Positions 25,284 through 33,466 of a stretch of DNA of 52,840 nt are shown piece by piece. Made by a program: the position numbers and the translations under genes. Where the stretch lies: assembly GCA_018680005.1 (NCBI GenBank), contig JAHHJQ010000390.1, positions 1-52,840 on the forward strand. Direction: 5' to 3'. How positions within the stretch are numbered: position 1 is the stretch's first letter; every line of letters starts with the position of its first letter. The notes under the pieces are model-generated. The model was not told the origin of the DNA and ran no database searches. It saw nothing but the letters and a program-made list of their open reading frames with translations. Source of the DNA: Bacteroidia bacterium (lineage in GTDB: Bacteria; Bacteroidota; Bacteroidia; Chitinophagales; Saprospiraceae).

Positions 25284-26748
25284 TCAGAGCTTTTTGAATT
25301 GCCTGTTTCTTAAGTTTATTATGGAGTTGTATTGGTTCTGACACTCTGTCTTCACAATCGGTAATTGGACATCGTTCACAAGTAATATTAACAGTTCTCG
25401 TGGGAATTGTTTGATCTTGATAAAAGCGAATCTTATGCTTTAGATTATCATCAACCTTAATTCCTATGGTCAGGCTAACCATTTTTCCAAATTGAAGCTT
25501 TGACGTTGCCATCGTCATACACAAGTATGTATCTGATGTATTGTGATATTCGGAAATCTGAGCTTCTACCAGAGGTTCAAATCGCTCTCTGGGTTCTTCA
25601 AGGTTATTTAGTTTGTAGAGAAGCGCCACTGAAATCCATCTTCTACAGTAGTGCTCTCCCAAAGCACTAAAATGAGGCCTATGTTTCTCCTCGATATGGA
25701 GCTCACGCTCAATGTTCACCTTTCCATTTCGGGGATTTAGTGAATTTCTTTGAATGAAGATTTTTGATAACCCAAGAAATCTTGGTAGAATGTTGGTCAT
25801 TCTTTGAAAGATAACTTCATGTGTTGCATTGTATTTCAGGGAAATATCCTTAAGGGACTGGGGATTCCATCTTTCCTGTGCAAAAAGGTTCTTCATATCT
25901 TCTATGAATGCGTCCCTAGATACGATGAGGGCAGCAGAAAAGTAAGAAGCGCTGAAATGACTAAGTGCTTGCTCAAAGTTCTCGACCCGGATTATAGAAG
26001 CAGTTAGTGCCCGATCGACCAGACCTAATTCTTGAAATCCAATTTCCTTGGCAAATTGAAAGATCTTTTGTTGCTTTTCTAATGATGCATTGAGTAAAAG
26101 TGTACGATCCTCCGGTCTGAACACGGATCTGATTTCCCTCAATTCGGGATAGTCAGACAAACCATCATTGACTATTTTATAATTGAAATGATCTGTAAGA
26201 ATAGTTCTAAGCGCTTCTTCCGCTATTGTCACACCTGATAGTGAATGTTTTTTTCTGAAGGCAATTACAGCATCTTCAAGCTCTTCAAAATAATTGTTAT
26301 TGATTTCCAGATAAGACCTTAAGGCACCAAAGTAGAAGTTTTCTTCCTGCAATGAATAGTTTCTGGCGATCTCAACCAGTGTAGAAATAAATGCGCCAAC
26401 TTTGACAGGTGAATCTGCTATAATCTCAATGATCTTGTTCAAATTGATACCAAAAAGATCTAGCGGTAGCTCATTCAAGAAATTAGACTCGAGCAGATCC
26501 TTTATCGGTTTTAATTGGTTTGGTATTTTCGTAGAAGTAAGGAATTCAGGATCTACACTTAGCGCATCTGCTAAAGCCATTATCTTATCCTGTTTAGGGT
26601 ATTTTTTACCTTTCTCAATTTCATTAAGATAGGATATCGACATACCTGTCTTTTTGGAAAAATCCGAAAAGGCAAATCCTGCTTGTTTTCTTAGATGTCG
26701 GAGTTTTACTCCGAATAGTATTTTCTCATTATTCGATCTTACCGCCAT
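25261..26748 (-). CDS. XRE-family regulator with ScfR/RamB-type C-terminal domain
   Basis: This 495-residue protein has an N-terminal helix-turn-helix (residues about 10-65, LRKQAGFAFSDFSKKTGMSI and LNEIEKGKKYPKQDKIMALA). The central part (about 220-330) has the IrrE/M78-like layout with FQFAKEIGFQELGL and HFSASYFSAALIVSRDAF, but no HExxH zinc motif, so no protease activity is expected. The C-terminus has the ScfR (short-chain fatty acyl regulator) features, including CERCPITDC. RamB and related proteins control acetate, glyoxylate or propionate metabolism and sense acyl-CoA. That fits the methylmalonyl-CoA genes elsewhere in the window, as inference. It overlaps alkD on its 3' side and is divergent from the PqqB-like gene, with 78 bases between them. 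Confidence 0.82.
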   Translation of the reverse strand: MAVRSNNEKILFGVKLRHLRKQAGFAFSDFSKKTGMSISYLNEIEKGKKYPKQDKIMALADALSVDPEFLTSTKIPNQLKPIKDLLESNFLNELPLDLFGINLNKIIEIIADSPVKVGAFISTLVEIARNYSLQEENFYFGALRSYLEINNNYFEELEDAVIAFRKKHSLSGVTIAEEALRTILTDHFNYKIVNDGLSDYPELREIRSVFRPEDRTLLLNASLEKQQKIFQFAKEIGFQELGLVDRALTASIIRVENFEQALSHFSASYFSAALIVSRDAFIEDMKNLFAQERWNPQSLKDISLKYNATHEVIFQRMTNILPRFLGLSKIFIQRNSLNPRNGKVNIERELHIEEKHRPHFSALGEHYCRRWISVALLYKLNNLEEPRERFEPLVEAQISEYHNTSDTYLCMTMATSKLQFGKMVSLTIGIKVDDNLKHKIRFYQDQTIPTRTVNITCERCPITDCEDRVSEPIQLHNKLKKQAIQKALNDILNAK

Positions 26749-26826
26749 TGCTTATGATAGAGAAGAGATAAAGATAAGATTCTTTTGATGGTGCATTTAC
26801 AACCTTAATTTGGCTAATTTCATCAC

Positions 26827-27783
26827 ATGCAATGGTTATCCATATTGATCGCTTTGAATTTTCTTTTGATATCCTGCCAGCATCAAATTGGAACTGAAGA
26901 AACTCAAAACAGAATATTTTCTCCCACCTCAGTCTTAGTACTGGGCGTTGCACAGGATGCAGGATTTCCTCAGGCAAATTGCAGCAAATCATGTTGCAAC
27001 AAATATTATTCAGGGAAACTTACCAAAAAAATGGTGTCGAGTATTGCCTTAATCGATACCATAAATAGAGCCTATTGGATAATAGATGCAACGCCTGACT
27101 TTCCCGAACAATTGCGCATGATTAAGGAAGTACTCCACGGTCCTGATTATCAACTAGCCGGGATTCTGTTAACTCATGCACATATTGGTCATTACACAGG
27201 ATTGATGCATCTTGGAAGAGAAGTTATGGGGGCTTCAAAAGTCCCGGTTTACGTCATGCCCAGAATGAAGGATTTCCTGATCAAAAATGGTCCATGGTCT
27301 CAATTGGTGTCATTAGGAAATATCGAACTTCTTGAATTAGGCGATGAAGCAATCTTAAATCTATCGCATAATCTAAAAATTACCCCATTTCTAGTTCCAC
27401 ACAGGGATGAGTTTTCTGAGACTGTTGGTTTCAAAATAGATGGCGTTCAATCTCGACTGCTTTTTATACCCGACATAGATAAGTGGGAAAAATGGGACAA
27501 AAATATACTAGAATTAATTCACCGTGTAGATTATGCGCTATTGGATGGATCATTTTTTGCAAATGGAGAGATACCAGGACGCGACATGAGTGAAATCCCC
27601 CATCCCTTTATTGAAGAAAGCATAACACTATTTGGTCAATTGGATTCTACAAGTCGTAAAAAAGTGGGATTTATTCATTTTAATCATACCAATCCTGTAA
27701 TTGATCCCTATTCTGACCAGTATCAACAAGTGATAGATAGAGGGATGTGGATCGCTAGAGAAGGCCAGATTATCGTATTATAG
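26827..27783 (+). CDS. PqqB-like MBL-fold lipoprotein
   Basis: This 318-residue protein has a lipoprotein signal peptide with lipobox ending LISC near residue 17. The fold is metallo-beta-lactamase, and the N-terminus (VLGVAQDAGFPQANCSKSCC) is like PqqB of PQQ metabolism, including the GFPQ-N-C block. The metal-binding motif reads THAHIGHYTGL, so the Asp of HxHxDH is replaced by Gly, as in other PqqB-like proteins. Later landmarks are PHRDEFSETVGF and FIHFNHTNP. True PqqB is cytoplasmic; this one is exported, so a role in PQQ synthesis is doubtful. It converges with the next gene, overlapping it by six bases. Confidence 0.8.
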   Translation: MQWLSILIALNFLLISCQHQIGTEETQNRIFSPTSVLVLGVAQDAGFPQANCSKSCCNKYYSGKLTKKMVSSIALIDTINRAYWIIDATPDFPEQLRMIKEVLHGPDYQLAGILLTHAHIGHYTGLMHLGREVMGASKVPVYVMPRMKDFLIKNGPWSQLVSLGNIELLELGDEAILNLSHNLKITPFLVPHRDEFSETVGFKIDGVQSRLLFIPDIDKWEKWDKNILELIHRVDYALLDGSFFANGEIPGRDMSEIPHPFIEESITLFGQLDSTSRKKVGFIHFNHTNPVIDPYSDQYQQVIDRGMWIAREGQIIVL

Positions 27784-28344
27784 TTTTTCTATAAATAGGC
27801 CAGGGTATTCAAAAGAACTCAGATCTACATCCGACAGTTGTTCTCTAAGAACATTTCCACCTGGGCGGATTTCAATATCCTTTATAAGAATCTTACCTTT
27901 TTCTTCAAATACTCCGCGTACAATGCTGATATGACCCTTGTTTTTCATGATTTCATTCAACGTTTTCAAATTTGGCATTTTACAATCATTGAATTTTATC
28001 CTACCAAGATTGATTATACCAGTTTCAAGGAGCTGAATATTAAAGCCAACAAGCTCTAAATGACCTGTCATCGAAATTTTATAGATGCTTTCGTTCCCTA
28101 ATAGTGAGATTTCGGTGTTGGTATCATTGATAATCACTAGATGATCACTAATCTCAAAGTGCTGGCTACGCTCTGATATGTTCGGAATATTCACTTTACT
28201 TAGTCGAATAGTATCGATTCTTTTAGTAGCGTTTGCTATCTTAATAGCTTCTTTGATTGTCAACTTATCTGAAGCCATAACTGTCGTGTTCATACTCAGG
28301 AAACCTATTCCTATAAGGACAATAAGTATTGATTTCATAGTCAT
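27778..28344 (-). CDS. Exported hypothetical protein
   Basis: I do not recognise this 188-residue protein. It has a signal peptide (MTMKSILIVLIGIGFLSMNTTVMA) with cleavage likely after the VMA. The mature part is rich in Ile, Leu and Asn, with several short strands of the type HLVIINDTNTEISLLGNESIYKI and HISIVRGVFEE. This pattern suggests a right-handed beta-helix or similar repeat fold, which is inference. There are no cysteines to suggest a lipoprotein. It overlaps the PqqB-like gene by six bases at the 3' ends. Confidence 0.6.
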   Translation of the reverse strand: MTMKSILIVLIGIGFLSMNTTVMASDKLTIKEAIKIANATKRIDTIRLSKVNIPNISERSQHFEISDHLVIINDTNTEISLLGNESIYKISMTGHLELVGFNIQLLETGIINLGRIKFNDCKMPNLKTLNEIMKNKGHISIVRGVFEEKGKILIKDIEIRPGGNVLREQLSDVDLSSFEYPGLFIEKL

Positions 28345-28735
28345 TGTATGTAGTTTGTGTCAATTGTCGTAAATCAGCAAATGCAGTCACAGGAAATCCC
28401 GCAACTACATTTTACTTGAATTTTAGTCATTCTATAGACCAAAAAGCCAGATGCTTATCCAGTGAGTAAGTGATTGTTTTTTGTCTTCGATTAAGATCTT
28501 GGGGGGAGTAAGATCTGTCAAAAACGTTTTAAGGGTTTCAGTGTTTGTGTCATAATAGCTTCTCACTAAAGACAATTCAAAGATATAGTCGATAACAAGG
28601 CCTTGCATACCCTTGTATCGGTATTTATTGCATAGACATAGTTGTTATGTATCAATCATTGGTCTTCAAACCAATTCATATGAGGTTTTAAGAGTGAAAG
28701 TTGGAAAGGATAGAAAAGACGAGTAAATGCAGCTT
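28345..28735. other. Intergenic region with two tiny minus-strand frames
   Basis: These 391 bases upstream of the exported hypothetical protein hold no recognisable gene. On the minus strand a 58-codon frame (28432-28608, ATG start) is followed after one base by an 18-codon frame (28374-28430) encoding a Cys-rich peptide with CSCGISCDCIC at its end. Neither has a family. They are noted here because of the tight spacing and the unusual composition, not as called genes. No tRNA or strong terminator is seen. Confidence 0.4.
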
Positions 28736-29062
28736 CTAAAGCGCGAAGCTTTCCCCACATCCACATTCTCTACTTGCGTTCGGGTTATTGAAGTAAAATC
28801 CTTTTCCATTAAGGCCACCACTAAATTCTAAAGTGGTGTTGAACAGATATAACACGCTCTTGGTGTCCGTAACGATTTTCATTCCGTTATCTTCGAAAAC
28901 CTGATCCGCGGCTTCGATCTTGTTATCGAAGTCCATTTTATACGTCAGACCGGAACAACCGCCACTGACTACACTTACGCGAATAAAATAATCGTCGCCC
29001 AGTGATTCATCACCGAGCAACTTTGTAATTCTTTCTTTAGCACTATCAGCTACAAATAGCAT
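28736..29062 (-). CDS. iscA: Iron-sulfur cluster assembly protein, IscA/ErpA type
   Basis: This 108-residue A-type carrier accepts clusters from the scaffold and passes them to target enzymes. The three ligand cysteines are in place: SGGCSGLTYKMDF near residue 37 and ECGCGESFAL at the C-terminus. The FNNPNASRECGCG block is family-typical. It is the third gene of the iscS-iscU-iscA unit, 32 bases after iscU. The ErpA/SufA subtype cannot be told by eye. Confidence 0.92.
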   Translation of the reverse strand: MLFVADSAKERITKLLGDESLGDDYFIRVSVVSGGCSGLTYKMDFDNKIEAADQVFEDNGMKIVTDTKSVLYLFNTTLEFSGGLNGKGFYFNNPNASRECGCGESFAL

Positions 29063-29094
29063 GAAAATGGTCTTATAGCATTATAACATTCGTC

Positions 29095-29514
29095 CTACTG
29101 AACGGTTTCAGTTTCTTCAGCAGAGGCTTCTACGCCATTCTTTTGTTTGTAGTCTGTAATAGCACTTTTAATTGCGTCCTCTGCAAGTACGGAACAATGT
29201 ATTTTAACTGGTGGAAGAGCCAACTCTTCTACAATTTCCATATTATCAATAGACAATGCCTCATCGATAGTTTTGCCTTTTAACCATTCAGTGGCCAATG
29301 ATGATGATGCAATCGCTGAACCACAACCAAATGTTTTGAACTTAGCATCTGCTATTATACCGGATGCTTGGTCAACTTCAATTTGAAGTCTCATTACATC
29401 CCCGCACTCCGGTGCACCAACCAAACCCGTACCGACATTCATTTTTTCCTTGTCGAGTGTACCAACATTCTTTGGGTTCTTAAAATGGTTTAATACTTTT
29501 TCTGAATAAGCCAT
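29095..29514 (-). CDS. iscU: Iron-sulfur cluster scaffold protein
   Basis: This 139-residue scaffold assembles [2Fe-2S] and [4Fe-4S] clusters from sulfur delivered by IscS. It begins MAYSEKVLNHFKNPKNVG, and its three conserved cysteines are in GAPECGDVMRL, FGCGSAIASSS and KIHCSVLAEDAI. The LPPVK segment, where HscA binds in proteobacterial IscU (LPPVK), is exactly present. The C-terminal 15 residues are acidic and probably disordered. It lies 43 bases after iscS and 32 before iscA. No hscA, hscB or fdx follows in the window. Confidence 0.96.
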   Translation of the reverse strand: MAYSEKVLNHFKNPKNVGTLDKEKMNVGTGLVGAPECGDVMRLQIEVDQASGIIADAKFKTFGCGSAIASSSLATEWLKGKTIDEALSIDNMEIVEELALPPVKIHCSVLAEDAIKSAITDYKQKNGVEASAEETETVQ

Positions 29515-29557
29515 CTTTCTTAAAATTTATGATCTTCTAAAATTATTATGATATTTC

Positions 29558-30778
29558 TTAATGTTCTGACCATTCTACACTTTCCAGGTCAACTCCATCC
29601 TTGTACATCTCCCATATAGGACTTAAGTCTCTCATATGGTTTACCCCTTTCTTCATAGCTTCTATGGCATAATCTACTTCTTCTTCAGTCGAAAACCTTC
29701 CAAGACTAAATCTAATAGAGCTATGTGCAAGGTCATCGCCAAGTCCAAGCGCCATCAGAACGTATGAAGGTTCTAAAGAAGCTGATGTACACGCAGACCC
29801 CGATGATACTGCAATTTCCTGGTTAAATGTCATCATCAGCCCTTCACCTTCCACATGTTTGAAAGACAAATTCGTTACGTTCGGCATTCTATGTTCGGTC
29901 GAACCATTGATATATACCTCTTCTAATGATTCTACCAATGCTGATTCCAATTTATCTCTTAGGCGACTCAAGCGTTTCATGTCCTGTGCCATTTCCTTTT
30001 TTGCTATTGCTGCAGCTTTCCCAAATCCAACGATACCAGGAACATTGAGTGTGCCAGAGCGCATACCTCTTTCATGTCCTCCACCATCCATCTGAGCTGT
30101 AACTTTAACTCTCGGATTTTTTCGATTGACAAACAATGCCCCAACTCCCTTAGGGCCATACATTTTGTGCGCAGTGAAAGCCATTAAATGAACACCAACA
30201 GCCTTCGGATCAACTGGGATTTTTCCGACCGCCTGTGTTGCATCACTCATAAAGAGCACACCATGTTTGGCACAGATATCACCAATCTCTTTCATGGGTT
30301 GAATTACACCAGTCTCGTTATTGGCCCACATTACAGATATGAGAATTGTCTTGTCTGTTATCGCGTTTTCTAATGCGTTCAGATCGACAATCCCATCTCT
30401 TTTGACAGACAGGTACGTCACTTGACCTCCCATCTTTTCAATCTTCTTGCATGAATCTAAAACAGCCTTATGTTCTGTATCCAGGGTGATAATATGATTT
30501 CCCTTACGGGAATACATTTCAAATACACCCTTTAGAGCTAAATTATCAGCCTCGGTGGCACCCGATGTGAAAATTATTTCCTTGGTATCGACATTGATTA
30601 AATCAGCAACCTGTTCCCTTGCAAAATCTACACCTTCCTCTGCTACCCATCCAAAAGGATGATTTCTGCTTGCAGCATTACCAGGCTTGTCATAAAAATA
30701 GGGTAACATGGCTTCAACAACCCGTGGATCACAGGGGGTCGTCGAGTTATTGTCAAGATATATATGTCTTAAACTCAT
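29558..30778 (-). CDS. iscS: Cysteine desulfurase
   Basis: This 406-residue PLP enzyme removes sulfur from cysteine and hands it to IscU. Landmarks are [14 protein letters not shown] at the N-terminus, [14 protein letters not shown], the PLP lysine in [16 protein letters not shown], and the active-site cysteine in [17 protein letters not shown]. The length and the SSGSACTS loop fit the group I IscS type. It heads the isc operon. A perfect -7 element is present 42 bases upstream (30820-30827). No iscR regulator is next to it. Confidence 0.97.
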   Translation of the reverse strand: MSLRHIYLDNNSTTPCDPRVVEAMLPYFYDKPGNAASRNHPFGWVAEEGVDFAREQVADLINVDTKEIIFTSGATEADNLALKGVFEMYSRKGNHIITLDTEHKAVLDSCKKIEKMGGQVTYLSVKRDGIVDLNALENAITDKTILISVMWANNETGVIQPMKEIGDICAKHGVLFMSDATQAVGKIPVDPKAVGVHLMAFTAHKMYGPKGVGALFVNRKNPRVKVTAQMDGGGHERGMRSGTLNVPGIVGFGKAAAIAKKEMAQDMKRLSRLRDKLESALVESLEEVYINGSTEHRMPNVTNLSFKHVEGEGLMMTFNQEIAVSSGSACTSASLEPSYVLMALGLGDDLAHSSIRFSLGRFSTEEEVDYAIEAMKKGVNHMRDLSPIWEMYKDGVDLESVEWSEH

Positions 30779-30819
30779 TTCGTTTTGGATTGTCTTTTAA
30801 CTCCGGTTTAGCGGAAACA

Positions 30820-30827
30820 CAAAGATA
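30820..30827 (-). promoter_or_regulatory. -7 element of the isc operon promoter
   Basis: On the minus strand this reads TATCTTTG, an exact match to the Bacteroidota consensus TAnnTTTG, inside the divergent iscS/mutA region and 42 bases before the iscS start codon. The -33 region is AT-rich without a clear TTG. Confidence 0.6.
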
Positions 30828-30952
30828 ACACAATAGTTATATAAAAGTTTTTGCTCTGCTTACTATAAAATCCATAACAAATCACATAAATAATTGAGTG
30901 CCGAAAAGGAATAAGATGTGTACCTTGGAAACCTGATTAATGGTTATGACAA

Positions 30953-32026
30953 ATGTCCAAGTCTGATCAAAATTTGACATTCGCAGAATTTGAGATTCAG
31001 AGTAAAAGCTACTGGACCAAGCTTGCAATAAAAGCGCTAAAAGGCCAGTCGCAGGATACTCTAACCTGGAAAGTGGATGATCACCTGGAAATGGACCCGA
31101 TTAACACACTTGACGAGCAAATTTCGAAGAATACACCTCTTATATACAAGGATAATGACAATAACTGGCTAATCGGGGAGGATTTTGATAACCAGGAAGC
31201 AGCTCAAACGAATCTTCTTCTGGTACAGGCATTAGAAAATGGGCTCGATTCACCGCTCATCAACAATGCTTCAGAAATTGACATACTTCTCAAAAATATT
31301 CGCGTTGATTATATCCAGCCCTTTTTTCGAGAGGTATCAGATTCTTTTATTTTAAACTTTACAAAATTCATTAAGGCCCAAAACATTGATCCCAATTTGT
31401 GTAAAGGCGGGATAATGATCGTTAATAATGATGTGTCTGAAATAAATCCTGTATCGCTTCAACAGATTAAAGCAATTAGTATTTCTCTACCAAAGTATTT
31501 TTTTGCAAGTGTAGAATTCCTTATCGACCCTTCTGATATCGGACAGAGTTTGGCACATGGCATCAAGAATATCACTGACCTCTTAAAGCTTTTACGGAAG
31601 CATAACATAGAACCTAAAATTGTCTTGAGAGTAGAACTAGATGATGATTTCTTAAAAAATATTGCAGTTCTAAGATCCATCAACATTCAACTCCAAAGCA
31701 TTTGTAAGCAATTCGAAATTGATCGAAAAAACATCCTGTTGGATGTGTATATCCACCAGATTGCAACTGATATTCAAATGGCTCTGATAGGAGCCACTTC
31801 CAAAGCATTGTCGGCGATATTTGGAGGAGTGGATCGTATGACTATCGGATGTGAAGCACTTCAAGTAAGTCTTGAGGAAGAGCTTACCAGAAGAGTAGCC
31901 CGTAATATTCATCATATCCTAAAGATGGAATGTGTACTCCATGAAACCGTTGATCCTCTTCAGGGAAGTTACACAATAGAAGCTTTAACAAATCAAATCA
32001 CAAATAGAACCAATTACCTATTATGA
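30953..32026 (+). CDS. Short methylmalonyl-CoA mutase small-subunit-like protein
   Basis: This 357-residue protein resembles the catalytic-barrel part of the non-catalytic small subunit (MutA) of methylmalonyl-CoA mutase. The N-terminus (FEIQSKSYWTKLAIKALKG) fits MutA openings. The C-terminal third shows barrel motifs IFGGVDRMTIGCEALQ, RRVARNIHHILKMECVLHETV and DPLQGSYTIEALTNQI. Full MutA subunits are about 450-640 residues and end in a cobalamin-like domain; here the protein stops right after the barrel. The catalytic partner MutB is not adjacent; the next gene is meaB, 319 bases away. It is probably a shortened structural subunit whose partner is encoded elsewhere, or a decaying gene; the intact frame favours the first. 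Confidence 0.8.
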   Translation: MSKSDQNLTFAEFEIQSKSYWTKLAIKALKGQSQDTLTWKVDDHLEMDPINTLDEQISKNTPLIYKDNDNNWLIGEDFDNQEAAQTNLLLVQALENGLDSPLINNASEIDILLKNIRVDYIQPFFREVSDSFILNFTKFIKAQNIDPNLCKGGIMIVNNDVSEINPVSLQQIKAISISLPKYFFASVEFLIDPSDIGQSLAHGIKNITDLLKLLRKHNIEPKIVLRVELDDDFLKNIAVLRSINIQLQSICKQFEIDRKNILLDVYIHQIATDIQMALIGATSKALSAIFGGVDRMTIGCEALQVSLEEELTRRVARNIHHILKMECVLHETVDPLQGSYTIEALTNQITNRTNYLL

Positions 32027-32039
32027 AAATTCTAAAAAG

Positions 32040-32114
32040 GGGGCTCCGGCGAAATAGAAGTGCGTCAATAATCACTGAATGAGTAAATTATTCATATCAA
32101 TTTGCCAAAGCCCC
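32040..32114. other. Structured element between the mutA-like gene and meaB
   Basis: GGGGCT (32040-32045) pairs with AGCCCC (32109-32114). Across a small internal loop, GGC-G-AAAT (32048-32055) pairs with ATTTGCC (32100-32106). Inside are two small arms, AGTG/CACT and GAAT/ATTC, giving a three-way-junction shape. No U-tract follows. The remaining 319-base gap is AT-rich and shows no gene. It is most simply the 3' UTR of the mutA-like gene or the leader of meaB. Confidence 0.45.
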
Positions 32115-32345
32115 GACTCAAAGTGAAAGCTGTTAATGATTAATTCGCTGAAAAGTTAAAACGTCTGTTTGTTAAAAAGTTTTAATAAAGTTGTGGTATA
32201 AATCTTTAACAATAATTGGTGGTAATGCATGAAATAATTTCAACACTGTATTTCATAAATGCTTGATAAACAACAATTTACGTAATTCTTAAAAAGAAAT
32301 TCTTAAAATTGTTAAAAAGAATAACATCAACTCACTAAGGAAAAC

Positions 32346-33350
32346 ATGGCTGCACTTCCATCCCTTCTAAATATTTCCACTCTAACAATTGCTGAATCTA
32401 TAGAGCAAGGGGATAGGGTTATGTTGGGAAGAGCAATTACCTTGGTAGAGAGTAAGAATCCTGATCATATTGCAAAAGCCGATCTGCTACTTTCGCATAT
32501 AATTAAATCCGGCTCCGGAAGTGCTCTTCGTATTGCCATAAGTGGCGCTCCTGGAGTAGGGAAAAGTACTTTTATTGATTCGCTAGGAATACAAATCATA
32601 AATGAAGGACTGAAAGTCGCAGTGCTCTCAGTAGATCCTTCCAGTGATATCAACAAAGGAAGTATCCTTGGGGATAAAACAAGAATGGAAAAACTATCTG
32701 TTCATGCTGATGCATTTATCCGTCCAAGTCCGGCTGGTAACTTTCTGGGTGGAATAGCATGGAGAACCAGGGAAGCAATGGTTTTATTGGAAGCCGCAGG
32801 ATATGATATCATATTTGTTGAAACTGTCGGTGTTGGTCAGTCTGAACACAAGGTCAAGGAGATGGTAGATTGTTTTGTTCTTTTGTTACTTCCTGGCGGT
32901 GGTGATGAACTTCAAGGCATGAAAAAAGGAATTGTAGAAATGGCCGACATCCTTAGTATTCATAAATGTGATGGAGATCAAATTCAACTTGCCCGGCAGA
33001 CACAAAAGGAATATCAGCAAGCACTTCATCTGTCACCTAAAAAAAAGATAAACAATTGGCAAGCAGAAGTTATCACGACAAGCAGCATCACTGGTGAAGG
33101 GATAGATCAATTATGGAAAACCATCCAAATCTATCAAGATCAAATGGTGGCCAATGGATTTTTTGAACAAAATCGCCTTAACCAAAACGAGAGTTGGTTC
33201 AATGAAAGAATTGCTTTGGGGATCCAGGAATATGTTAGATCAGCCTCTGGGAAATCTGCAATAGCTAAAATCAAAGAAAACTTGAGACGTCAAAAGACAG
33301 ATCCCATTGCAGCATCAAACCTCGCACTTCAAGAGATTCTAGATAGATAG
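32346..33350 (+). CDS. meaB: Methylmalonyl-CoA mutase-associated GTPase
   Basis: This 334-residue P-loop GTPase (MeaB/ArgK family) guards cobalamin loading and protects methylmalonyl-CoA mutase from inactivation. Motifs are the Walker A GAPGVGKST near residue 75, LSVDPSSDINKGSILGDKTRM, IRPSPAGNFLGGIAWRTREA, the switch region FVETVGVGQSEHKVKEMVD, and HKCDGDQ in place of the usual NKxD base-recognition motif. The last 60 residues form the dimerisation helices. It follows the mutA-like gene on the same strand after 319 bases. The presence of MeaB argues that a functional MCM exists in this genome. Confidence 0.95.
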   Translation: MAALPSLLNISTLTIAESIEQGDRVMLGRAITLVESKNPDHIAKADLLLSHIIKSGSGSALRIAISGAPGVGKSTFIDSLGIQIINEGLKVAVLSVDPSSDINKGSILGDKTRMEKLSVHADAFIRPSPAGNFLGGIAWRTREAMVLLEAAGYDIIFVETVGVGQSEHKVKEMVDCFVLLLLPGGGDELQGMKKGIVEMADILSIHKCDGDQIQLARQTQKEYQQALHLSPKKKINNWQAEVITTSSITGEGIDQLWKTIQIYQDQMVANGFFEQNRLNQNESWFNERIALGIQEYVRSASGKSAIAKIKENLRRQKTDPIAASNLALQEILDR

Positions 33351-33466
33351 AACATACTTAAAATGAAATATGGCATTCGTATCACAACAATTCGAAGCTT
33401 TCACATCATGTTCTGTGATTGCTTAACTTTGCTCGCTTAATTTTAAAAACCGTGGATATCGAACAT

